This document shows positions 38,590 through 48,544 of a stretch of DNA of 64,000 nucleotides, in pieces. Made by a program: the position numbers and the translations under genes. The stretch is taken from positions 138,180 through 202,179 of the forward strand of contig CAJNYU010000014.1 of assembly GCA_905331475.1 (NCBI GenBank), in the 5' to 3' direction. The notes beneath the pieces were generated by a model. The model did no database searches. It was not told the DNA's origin and worked only from the letters and a program-made list of their open reading frames with translations. This stretch comes from Rotaria socialis. Lineage: Eukaryota; Rotifera; Eurotatoria; Philodinida; Philodinidae. The number at the start of each line of letters is the position of its first letter. Within the stretch, counting starts at the first letter, position 1.

Positions 38590-40716
38590 TATTGTTTTAA
38601 TTCTGAAATTTATCTGAAATTAAAATAAGAACTTTAATATGACGAGTTTTCACCGAGCAAAGTCTAAATTATGAATAATAAAGTGATACTAAATTATCGT
38701 GGTTGACATAATTATCAAAAACAATAAAAGAAAATAAAAGAAATTTTAATTTTTAATGCCTCATTTTTAATGAAAAGAAACAAGGAACGTTTCGAACGGG
38801 ACATAGCACATTCGACCTCTTCTCTTTAGATATTATTTTTCTTTCGTGGAGTTACAAAATATTATTCATGGTTTTTTCCTCCTATATCAAGATAAATGAT
38901 CTAACTAGATACGATAAAAAAATAGCCAAGACTGTTACTAGGGAAAAACCGTAGAAGAAAGTGGCATTTGAGATGCGGCACTGTAGTAAACAACACTTCA
39001 TATTGCTTTCCTTTTTCTTTTTGATAGCTGTCGTTGTTGAATATAGAATACGTGACTAGTGCTACAATAACGATGGGATCACCCAGTTATTTCTTTCTTG
39101 TTTTCTCTTAAATCTGATGGTTTGGAACGATAATGCTTTCAATAAACACAATAGTCGGCGTCATAATATTGAGAAGAACAATTTGAACCAGGTATATAGA
39201 TTTCGATGTTTTAACTTTCTTCGCGTCCAATTACAACGCTTTTTCATTCATACATAAACCATTCTATAAAAATTCTCCAATTACATTTCAGTAATTCCTC
39301 TGATGACACGCAAAATTTACACAATAGAAAATATTGTTCAGATTAGAATTCGCCAGTGAGTTGCGCCGACACAAATCGGAGTGGCAGTAAAATCCGTAAT
39401 TTTAACAGCATATCGATTGTTTTGCCTGAATCCTCCCAATGCGTTTGTTGAAATTTTTGTTGATCGTAAAAGTTGCAAAAAATATAATTCTTCTTAATGG
39501 TATCATAATAATAATATCTTTGTCAAAGGCCATCTTAGATCAACTTGAACTATTCTTTCAGGTAAGTTTAAAAACGAACAGTTATTATGCTCTCATAATG
39601 TAGCATCAAGATGTGAATATTGATTTTTGAACTAATTTGTTTTTGATTTTAAGAATTTTTACTCGCAATGATGTTGCAACAGGAAAAATCCTTTGATTGC
39701 ATGTTCCTCTGAAAAGTTCGTTATATATATATATATATATAATGGATGTGAGTAACAACATTTTCTAATAGGTACATGTACATCCCATCGTTTATTTCTG
39801 TGTTGATAGGTAGGAAGAAAAAAAAATTGAAAATCTAATTAAAAAGTTTAAGTTACAATTGTCTTAATAACACTTACCAAGCAGAAGTCGCGTCATATAT
39901 TTCAGTTCTCAGAATATGGAACTATGATGTCGAAGAAGTTGGAATTTTCCAGTCAGATACATAAATGAGTCATTATCGGTAGGACGTTATGACTCATACA
40001 TATTTTGGAGGAGCCATTCGCTGACTTCTTACAGTTATGCACTTGCTTTTATAGTCTTGTAGTAATGAGTATTATTGCATCATTTAAATGTAAAAAAATT
40101 CTAAATTTCGCTTACTCTCGAATGCGACTGTACCTGTATCAAGCACCTTGTTCAATATCTGCTTTAGACTGAAACCCTTTGCTAGTGCTACTATCTATAG
40201 GTGCCAAAGAAGTAATTCTAAAAGAAATATAGACTATATGGATATAACTAATATGGGTATGCTCATTTTATTTTTTTCCAATTCGAGACAACACTACATG
40301 AACATATACAAAATTCAAAGATTATATTTATTTATCATTTATATAGAGGTCACTGATAACAATCGTATGTGCGAGAGCGAGTGTAGTTTATTTTAACCCA
40401 CCCTCAAGATATCGATCGATTATTTATCGATAGCTATATGAACAGAAAAGCAAAAAAAATCGTTAGTTCTTTCCTTCGGATCAATCACATATAAGGAACG
40501 AGAGATAGGGCGATATTAGTACGTATATACATCCATATCATATATTACTCAAAATCAATACAAATAAAAGGAAATTTTATAGTCTGACTTATAGTAGCTG
40601 TTTAATGTGACTTTGAGTGCGAATGAAATTTCCCGAAAATCCTATGATTCACAAGAAGAAGCAAAAGATAAAAGTCTATCCTATTTATGTATTTTGCAAT
40701 TTCAACTTAGAAAGCC

Positions 40717-40985
40717 ATATATCTATCTATCCATCAATCTATTTATCTATCTATTCATCAATCTATTTACCTATCTATCTATCTACAGGAGCGTAAATAG
40801 GGAGTGGGGCGTAACGCCCCCCTGCTTTTGAAAATTTCTTCTTTTTTTGCTCACCAAAACAGAAAAAAAAGTTAACGCCCTCCCTGCTTCCAAAAGTTTC
40901 ATTTTTTAGGTCATGAAAACAGAAAAATTAGAGTTACGCCCCCCTGCTCTGAGACCTGACTTACGCCCCTGTCTATCTATCTATC
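40717..40985. repeat. TATC microsatellite, interrupted
   Basis: Imperfect TATC/TATT units run from about 40717 to 40785 and resume at 40972-40985. The two blocks are separated by the 186-bp element described next, so they were originally one array. Confidence 0.85.
40786..40971. mobile_element. hAT-like MITE, 186 bp, inside TATC repeat
   Basis: The ends are inverted: left CAGGAGCGTAAAT, right (reverse complement) CAGGGGCGTAAGT. CAGGGGCG-type ends are common in hAT elements. TCTATCTA flanks both sides (40778-40785 and 40972-40979), consistent with an 8-bp duplication, although the host microsatellite makes that test weak. The interior has two to three copies of an about 55-bp unit beginning TAACGCCC.CCCTGCTT. 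No coding capacity. Confidence 0.65.
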
Positions 40986-42757
40986 CACCCATTCCCAGGT
41001 CGACTAATCCGGCGACGGATTCTATCGGATCCTAAAACATCCTACTAACCGGGGAAATCCAGTTGGATTCTGGGTTTCGGAACTATAAGTTTATAAACTA
41101 TAATATTAAGCCTTCCTGATGTATACGGATAAACCAGTACATTAATAAACATTACTCATGCACATATTCTATCACATCATGATGGTTTTTTTTAATCATA
41201 AATGACTGTTGGCAACTCGAGTAATACTTTTTTTTTATTCCTAATGAGAACAATCATACTGATGTCGCGACAATCAAAAAAGGAATAGTCACCGCCCACT
41301 CTAAAAATTTACTCATCAGGATCTGTGTATTAGAAGAAAAAATAATACATGAAATAGTCACCTGTACCTTCCTGTGAGATTCAAAAAGTTTGAGAGGCAT
41401 CCTACCATTTGACATGTGTAGCTCTACTTGTATACCCGAATGGGAAAATGTGTTTGTGAATACTGACGTGGCTTAAAATAAAATAAACTTCACTCTGAAG
41501 TTAGCACAATCGACAATCATACACATAATTTTCAAAATATACATATTTATTCTGCAGAATGTTTTAAAACAACAGCGTTACAAAATATGAATTAAATTTC
41601 CATATTGTGAAATATTCAGCCACGCTTTCATCCTATGCTTATTTTTTGTACTCATATCTCAAACAATCGAAATACTTCAGCTTGTGGCGACATATTACAA
41701 TTGAATAGAATTTTCTTTGCTTATTGATGGATGCTGTAGCTCGATTATTATTATGCTTCTTCTATTCTTTTTCAATCAGAAACAAAAAGCGTAGATGATG
41801 GAAATTTCTTTCAATATTGATTTAACGAAATTATAAGGGAAATAATATAAACGTCACCAAAGCACCTGCCACAAATAAAAGAAATACTTCATTTTCATTG
41901 GCAGACGATATGAAGGAAACATTATCGTTTCAGTAACTAGACGCTGATGGCGAATACTATGAGTGTACTGTGAATAGGACTCCTAACGACTAGACATGCA
42001 CCAGTACAATCGAACTAGTGCATCTCTAGTCGTTATTGTTTTTCTTTCTTAGTCAAATTTCTTTCTGTTAATTCGATTGTTAGCAAGTATAAAGAAAATC
42101 TCGTCGGTAATGACCTATCTAGTACTCGCTGGGAAAGAAACGAAATATCTTAGTGGTCTATGTAGTCGAGATAAGATATTTATGTTTATCGGTTTATCTG
42201 TGAGCGCATGATATTGATTCCCATCTATACAATCAGTATTTCGTATTGTAACATGAGATTCAGTATATCACTAACGTTCGCTTTACTACAATATATCACA
42301 CTGCAAAAATCCAGCTACTGATACTTGATTACCTAGCCACACTTTATTTATTAGAAAAGACAGCCCTAGAATTGTAAGAAACGCATGAAGTAAAATGTTT
42401 TGCCCGATGTGGGCGTGTGCTGGTGCATACACATTCATTTAGGTCCTCGACCATACCTTGATATCACACACACGTCAATACAACAGGGAAAAATTCTACG
42501 CTGGCAGTTCCACGCCACGTATATATATATAGATTGCAGGTTAAAGATCTCAATTATAGTAGATTCTCTCCCGCTATTTTTCGAACGTCTGGCTCTTGTA
42601 ACTTTTGAACCTTTTATTATAGCAAAATAAAGCAAACAAAAAAACCATAAAGAATCTTGAATAATTCACGAATAGCAGATAAAACTATATATTTCTAAGT
42701 ATATGAATCGTAAGGAATTGTTTCTTAAAAAAAAAAGAAGAAAAGAATATTCGAGTT

Positions 42758-45505
42758 TTATATGTTAGGAAAATGTGAATGACAATGATTTATTTTAAGT
42801 TGCACTGCGTTAATCAATGACTGATCTACTGTATGTATTTGTTGATAATAAGATAATGCTAGTTTGTAATACTGTAATGCTTCACTAGTATGTGATTTTT
42901 GAGCATACATATTGCCAAGAAGTACACATGTACGAGCAGACGACTCATCTCCAGAAGGATTTTGCTTTTGTTGTATGTTAAGTAATTTTTTTAAATAAAT
43001 AAACGATTGAGTATAATTATTGTTTTGCAAATAAATAGTAGAAATAGCTTTGTATAGATTTTTCAACAATCGATTATGAATTGATTTTTGTGTTACTTCA
43101 TTATTTAATACTTGAAAAAAATATTTTAAAGCTTCATCGAATTTTTTTCGTTCAAAAGAAATATTTGCTAAAATATAATATGTTTTAACGAGAATTGAAT
43201 TGTTGGTCGAATGACTTTTTAAGTTTGCATCTAGAACTTTTTCAAAATAATGAAAAGATTGTTTTGCATGACGTTTTTTAAAATAAATATTATCAATCAG
43301 TTGATGTGAATCCATGCATGAATCATTTACTGATGGGCTAGTGTTCATTTTTTCATAAAATAATATTTTATCGAAATCAGACTTTTTTAAATAAATCTTT
43401 CCAATATAAGTATAAACTTTATCAATATTTGATTGATTAAATGGTTTTTTTTGTAAATGACAATCAAGCAAACGATAATAATACACCAATGATTGGTCTA
43501 ATTGACGTTTCTTATAAAAAATCTTGCCAATGGCTTTATAAAGAAAAATTAATGAAAAATCTTGCTGTAATATAGTTTCTAATTCAAGATCAAGTGCTCG
43601 AAGACACAAACTTAATGCTTGATCTAAATTGGATTCATCTAAAGCCAGATCTTCAAGATTTTGATACGAAATAGTTAGTGACGAATCGCCAAGTTTTCTT
43701 TCTATTTGAGCATCGAGTATTTGAAGAGTGCAAATTGATGCTTGTTTATAATCTTTCTGTTTTACATAAATATCTTTCATAGCTTGATTTGTATCAATTA
43801 CTGATGCATGACTCGACGATAATGTTTTCAATTGATTTTCTGATACTTTTACTTGATGGAGTAATGCTTTGTCTAAATCGTCTTGTTTCATGTAATAATT
43901 AGAGAGATTTCTATGGATATTTGCAAAATCAGGGTGATTACTAGGCAATGATTCTAACTGTGATTTATGAGCTTTCTCAAAATATTCGATAGCTTTTTCT
44001 TGATTATTAAAATCTAACATGATTAATCCAAGATCATTATAAGTACAGGAAACATCTGGATGTTCAGCAGGTAGTTCTTTCAATTGATATTCAATTGCTT
44101 TGTCAAAAAATTCTGTTGCTTTTGTTTTATTATTGAGTTTTCCATAAGCTTTCCCCATCTCCTTGTATGTATTCCCAATCAACGCATAAGATGTTTTCGA
44201 TTGATATTGAAGAACTTTTTCAGAATATTCTAATGCTATTTGATAACTTGCCATTTTAAAATGGACATCTGCTAAATTTGAATAAGTTTTCACTTTATTC
44301 TTATTATTATCAGAATGTGTTGATAAAGCTTTGGATAAACATTGAAGAGCAGAAACATAATCTTTTTTATGAGTATAAGCTGATCCCAATTCATTATAGC
44401 ATGATGATACAAGTCGATTCTCACTTAACGCTGGATTATTCAATAAATATTCTAATGCTTGGTTTGCATGTGCAATAGCTAAACGATTGTTTGCTTTTTC
44501 ATTGCTAACTTGAGCAAGTCCATGATAACAATAAGCTAATTCAAGATCGTCTTTTGTTAAATTTTTATCTATAATATTTTGAAAATGTTCTTCTGCACGA
44601 TCGTATTGTAGCATTTCAATAAAAAAATATCCAAGTGCAATAAATCGAGATAATCCATCGAATTCTTCATCTAATGATGATGAGAAATCTTTTATACCTG
44701 GATCAGTTTGTGAACATGCAACTAATTTTGCAAGCCAAAGTTTATTTTCTTCATCGAAACAAACATTTTCAATGCGAAAAACCATAGAAAACATGAAAAG
44801 AACTTCTTCTTCTTTGGAAAAAGCACTTAGATGCTTTATATCAGCATATGGCTTAGTTACAGCTTTTAAATCAGTTTGTATTTCTAATAAAATCGTTGTT
44901 AATTCATCATTTGGTGGTGATTGACTTTTGGCAAACTCTAAAGCTTTCTCTTTATTTGTACTTGTAGATAAAAATGAATTAGTTGATAGTAATTGTCCTT
45001 GATTTGATTTAAGAAGAGTAACTTCATCTTTACTAATGAGTTGTCCTCGATGCACTGTAATACTTGATGTTTTTTGCTTTTCAACCCATAATTTATGTTC
45101 ATCACTTAATTGCTTGTTGATATCTCTGATGAATGGTGCAAATGGAAAAATCTTATCCATATTTTGTGTTCGTAAAGCTTTATTTAAAATTTTATAAACA
45201 CATGTTTCTCTCGTGTACCAATGAATTGCTTTCTCCGGTTTATATGCAGTATCGAACTCCATCATAATCTTTTTGTCACTTTTTTCAGTTGGTTTAAAGT
45301 ATTCCACCAGAGAATTTTTTTTATTTGCTAATGATTGTTTTTCATCGAAAATTTGTCCAATTAACATTTGATAAAAAGTAAATTCACCATTTAATGATTT
45401 ATGCATACTTTTACCGTCGTTCGAAGAATAAATATTTGTACCCAATCTATCTGGGCGTTCATTCTTTGTTTCTTGTTGATTCTTTGGTCGATGAATTTCA
45501 GACAT
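42758..45505 (-). CDS. Arginine mono-ADP-ribosyltransferase with TPR repeats
   Basis: A single-exon protein of 915 residues. Residues about 90-265 form an R-S-E class ADP-ribosyltransferase domain, which transfers ADP-ribose from NAD to protein arginine. The three motif elements are visible: Arg153 in VHRGQLIS, the STS element in NSFLSTSTNKEKAL (180-182) and the ExE glutamates in FSKEEEVLFMFS (232-234). From about residue 280 to the end there are roughly a dozen 42-residue TPR units of the kinesin-light-chain type (for example AYCYHGLAQVSNEKANNRLA and IGNTYKEMGKAYGKLNNKTK). The combination ART plus TPR is abundant in bdelloid rotifers. There is no signal peptide, so it is probably intracellular, unlike secreted vertebrate ARTs. 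The TPR array likely selects the substrate; no target can be inferred. Confidence 0.9.
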   Translation of the reverse strand: MSEIHRPKNQQETKNERPDRLGTNIYSSNDGKSMHKSLNGEFTFYQMLIGQIFDEKQSLANKKNSLVEYFKPTEKSDKKIMMEFDTAYKPEKAIHWYTRETCVYKILNKALRTQNMDKIFPFAPFIRDINKQLSDEHKLWVEKQKTSSITVHRGQLISKDEVTLLKSNQGQLLSTNSFLSTSTNKEKALEFAKSQSPPNDELTTILLEIQTDLKAVTKPYADIKHLSAFSKEEEVLFMFSMVFRIENVCFDEENKLWLAKLVACSQTDPGIKDFSSSLDEEFDGLSRFIALGYFFIEMLQYDRAEEHFQNIIDKNLTKDDLELAYCYHGLAQVSNEKANNRLAIAHANQALEYLLNNPALSENRLVSSCYNELGSAYTHKKDYVSALQCLSKALSTHSDNNKNKVKTYSNLADVHFKMASYQIALEYSEKVLQYQSKTSYALIGNTYKEMGKAYGKLNNKTKATEFFDKAIEYQLKELPAEHPDVSCTYNDLGLIMLDFNNQEKAIEYFEKAHKSQLESLPSNHPDFANIHRNLSNYYMKQDDLDKALLHQVKVSENQLKTLSSSHASVIDTNQAMKDIYVKQKDYKQASICTLQILDAQIERKLGDSSLTISYQNLEDLALDESNLDQALSLCLRALDLELETILQQDFSLIFLYKAIGKIFYKKRQLDQSLVYYYRLLDCHLQKKPFNQSNIDKVYTYIGKIYLKKSDFDKILFYEKMNTSPSVNDSCMDSHQLIDNIYFKKRHAKQSFHYFEKVLDANLKSHSTNNSILVKTYYILANISFERKKFDEALKYFFQVLNNEVTQKSIHNRLLKNLYKAISTIYLQNNNYTQSFIYLKKLLNIQQKQNPSGDESSARTCVLLGNMYAQKSHTSEALQYYKLALSYYQQIHTVDQSLINAVQLKINHCHSHFPNI

Positions 45506-46040
45506 TTTCCGAATATTACTTTACTGCTTTATAGAACTAAAAATTTGTTAAAAATTAGTTCGAAAAATTTCACTAAATAAAAACTCTAGTAAAGTGAATC
45601 AAACACAATTTATTAAAATCCCCATTAGTATATTCTATCAATTAGTTCATAGAGTCTCACTCAAAGTTTGAAAAAAGAATCTTTAACAATTTATTGGATT
45701 GAACAATTTTTCTTTCAGCTGTATCTTATGTTTATCAACATCATCATAGATCGAAGATGACCAAATAAAACAAAACTATTGACAGGCACTCAGATATGAA
45801 CTGAAATGATTTTAATTTATTTCTACATTATTAATTAATAATAGGACATGATGTACTTTAGTATTCATGCTCGAATGCAACCTACTCTGATGCTAACTTA
45901 ACATTAGTGTATAGAATAGATATATAAAACAAATTATGTACTCAAACTTGTAATTTGGATCAACAGAAAAATATTTAAATTCAAGTATAGTGTAGCGCTC
46001 ACATTTAAGCGGGACTATTACTTTTTCCTTACTATGAAAA
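45506..46040. other. Upstream region of the ART-TPR gene
   Basis: AT-rich sequence between the ART-TPR start and the palindrome; presumably the promoter. No gene seen. Confidence 0.5.
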
Positions 46041-47505
46041 GACGGGGGTGCGTATGTTGCCAGTTTTGGGCCATCGTTTGTTTCGGTTTGTTTATAGCTC
46101 ACTAGACGCACAATCTTACGAGGAATCATTTGATACCAAAACCAAATTATTTTGACAGAGTCTATGGGTAGTTCTGTTCAAAATACTGTGATCCGGTTTT
46201 GTATATAAATGACTAATTCGTACATAGAACGAACACATATATAGTATGTTTCCTAATGAGATATTTCGAATCAAAAATTGTGTCAAATAACTGCTCACTC
46301 CCTACTCACTCTTTGGTGAGAATTTCAGCCCGAAAGATTGAAATGTTACTGTGTAGTAATGAAAATCTATCAAGGTTTGTGTAAAAATTATCAAATACTC
46401 CTATCTACCCACGTGTAACGATAAATAGGACTCTTGCTAGTTGATGTATTAAGACAAACTGGGTAGAGGTGGAGTAGCGCACCGTCACTCAAGGCCATGA
46501 TGTTTATTCGCTTCTTCACATATCCAGAGTATAACAACTTCAAGCATAACACACGCATATATAGGAGAGAGATAGGAGAGAGACAGGAGAGAGATACATT
46601 AGAGTAATGGAAAGAGAACAGAAAGAGGACGAAAGAGAATCATCCAAGCGTGTCATCAATATCGGCACACCACGCACTGTTTTCGCAATATCTCAATAGT
46701 GGAAAAAAATAAAATGTGGTTTCGATTGATTTTGCAAGATCGAGCAAAGCGCTAGAAAATCAGATGCTTTTGAATTTTTTCAGAAGTGGCCTTCATAAAA
46801 TAAAATGGCATAACTTTCAATCGGATACCGTTTTTTGCATGTTCCCCAGATTTCTCCTCTATTTTAATCGGAAAAGTAGAATTTTATAGAAAACAAATAA
46901 CGTATTTGGAATCAGCGTAAAAATTTGAGTTGGTTGGTGTGCATTTTACTCTTCTCCAATGAAATATATTTTTGTCGAAAAATTAGCCTGAAGTCCCCCA
47001 CAGGATTTATTGAAAAAATTAATTTAATCAAAACAGGATTTTATCAAATGAATACAATCTCAAAATGTGTAAAACACTACTACCGCGCAAAAAGACATTT
47101 ATCTGATGGATCGAAACTGTTTTGATTAAATTAATTGTTTCAATAAATCCTGTGGGGACTCCAAGCTAATTTTTCGAGAAAAATATATTTCATTGAAGAA
47201 GGCTAAAATTCGCGTCAACCAACTCAAATTTTTACGCTGATTCCAAATACGTTATTTGTTCACTTTTTATCAAATTCTACTTTTCCGATTAAAATAGAGG
47301 AGAAATCTGGGGAAAATGCAAAAAACGGTATCCGATTGAAAGTTATGCCATTTTATTTTATGAAGGCCACTTCTGAAAAAATTCAAAAGCATCTGATTTT
47401 GTAGCGCTTTGCTCGATCTTGCAAAATCAATCGAAACCACATTTTATTTTTTTCCTCTATTGAGATATTGCGAAAACAGTGCGTGGTGTGCCGATATTGA
47501 TGACA

Positions 47506-47606
47506 NNNNNNNNNNNNNNNNNNNNNNNNNNNNNNNNNNNNNNNNNNNNNNNNNNNNNNNNNNNNNNNNNNNNNNNNNNNNNNNNNNNNNNNNNNNNNNN
47601 NNNNNN
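47506..47606. other. Assembly gap (101 N)
   Basis: A run of 101 unknown bases inside the right arm, in the position matching the GA-rich microsatellite of the left arm. The true length is unknown. Open frames crossing it are meaningless. Confidence 0.99.
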
Positions 47607-47975
47607 CTCTTCTGTCTCTCTTCTGTCTCTCTTCTGTCTCTCTCCTGTCTCTCTCTTACCTCTCTCCAATATATGTGTGTTATGCTTGAAGTTGTTATAC
47701 TCTGGATATGTGAGGAAGCGAATAAACATCATGGCCTTGAGTGGCGGTGCGCTACTCCACCTCTACCCAGTTTGTCTTAATACATCAACTAGCAAGAGTC
47801 CTATTTATCGTTACACGTGGGTAGATAGGAGTATTTGATAATTTTTACACTAACCTTGATAGGTTTTTCATTACTACACAGTAACATTTCAATCTTTCGG
47901 GCTGAAATTCTCACCAAAGATTGAGTAGGGAGTGAGCAGTTATTTGACACAATTTTTGATTCGAAATATCTCATT

Positions 47976-48316
47976 TTTTTTGGTTTATGCGCTGTATTTG
48001 TTCGTGACATGCATTTATATTTTGTGTGTTTTTTGTGGACACTTACGGAAACAATAGTCAGCAGACAAAACTACACGATAACAAACAGAGAAAGGATGAC
48101 AAGGAAGAGAAACGTGAAAACGTAAACAACAGAACGAAAGTCGAAATCGAGGCAGTGATGACGAAATTGGCGCGCAGTACTGTTCTTCCTTTGTCTATTC
48201 TTCCGATACCGTATATGTTGACACCGAAGACACCGTGCCGGGGGAAGATATCGAACCTTCACATGTCTGATTATTAATTATCATATGCTTAGAACCACTA
48301 CGCCATCACCGGCATA
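47976..48316 (-). mobile_element. tRNA-derived SINE, 341 bp, with 12-bp target duplication
   Basis: Read on the - strand it starts GCCGGTGATGGCGTAGTGG. It has a pol III A box (TGGCGTAGTGG, plus-strand 48295-48305) and a B box (GGTTCGATATC, plus-strand 48247-48257). A CCGGC that can pair with the 5' GCCGG as a tRNA acceptor stem follows. The element ends in a short A-rich tail beside 47976. Exact 12-bp direct repeats AAATATCTCATT flank it (47964-47975 and 48317-48328). The left arm of the surrounding palindrome carries the same site once, uninterrupted (46255-46266 on the other strand). The body after the tRNA-like head has no frame I can support. Confidence 0.85.
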
Positions 48317-48544
48317 AAATATCTCATTAAGGAACATACTATATATGTGTTCGTTCTATGTACGAATTAGTCATTTATATACAAAACTTGGATCACAGTA
48401 TTTTGAACAGAACTACTCATAGACTCTGTCAAAATAACTTGATTTTGGTATCAAATGATTCCTCGTAAAATTGTGCGTCTAGTGAGTTATAAACAAACCG
48501 AAACAGACAATGGCCCAAAACTGGCAAAGTATGCGCCGCCATCC

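Larger units (their letters stand above)
38590..42757. other. 4.2-kb intergenic stretch
   Basis: No supported gene between TRAF and the ART-TPR gene. It holds an (AT)n at about 39722-39740, a TATC microsatellite interrupted by a MITE (own entry) and a small hairpin near 41989-42035 (CGACTAGACATGCAC against GTGCATCTCTAGTCG). The right end should contain the TRAF-distal 3' region of the ART-TPR gene. Confidence 0.5.
46041..48544. repeat. 2.5-kb palindrome with outward-facing ORF starts
   Basis: The left arm (about 46041-47036) and right arm (about 47117-48544) are reverse complements with several percent divergence, around an 80-bp spacer. Each arm's outer end encodes the same outward-facing start, MIPRKIVRLVSYKQTET then YAPPSF, on - at 46129 and on + at 48455. 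The similarity stops immediately after that. The right arm is longer because it carries a SINE (own entry) and includes an assembly gap. A GA-rich microsatellite lies in both arms (about 46563-46596 on the left, CTCTTCTGT units at 47607-47660 on the right). I do not recognise the encoded peptide. This is probably an inverted duplication of part of a mobile element. Confidence 0.8.

Noticed and set aside
47409-47838. Open frames crossing the N run
   Set aside because: They depend on 101 unknown bases and a CT microsatellite; no coding evidence.
48240-48316. A tRNA gene on the - strand
   Set aside because: It has A and B boxes and an acceptor-like pairing, but the anticodon region is degenerate and it heads a longer repeat with target duplications, so it is a SINE.
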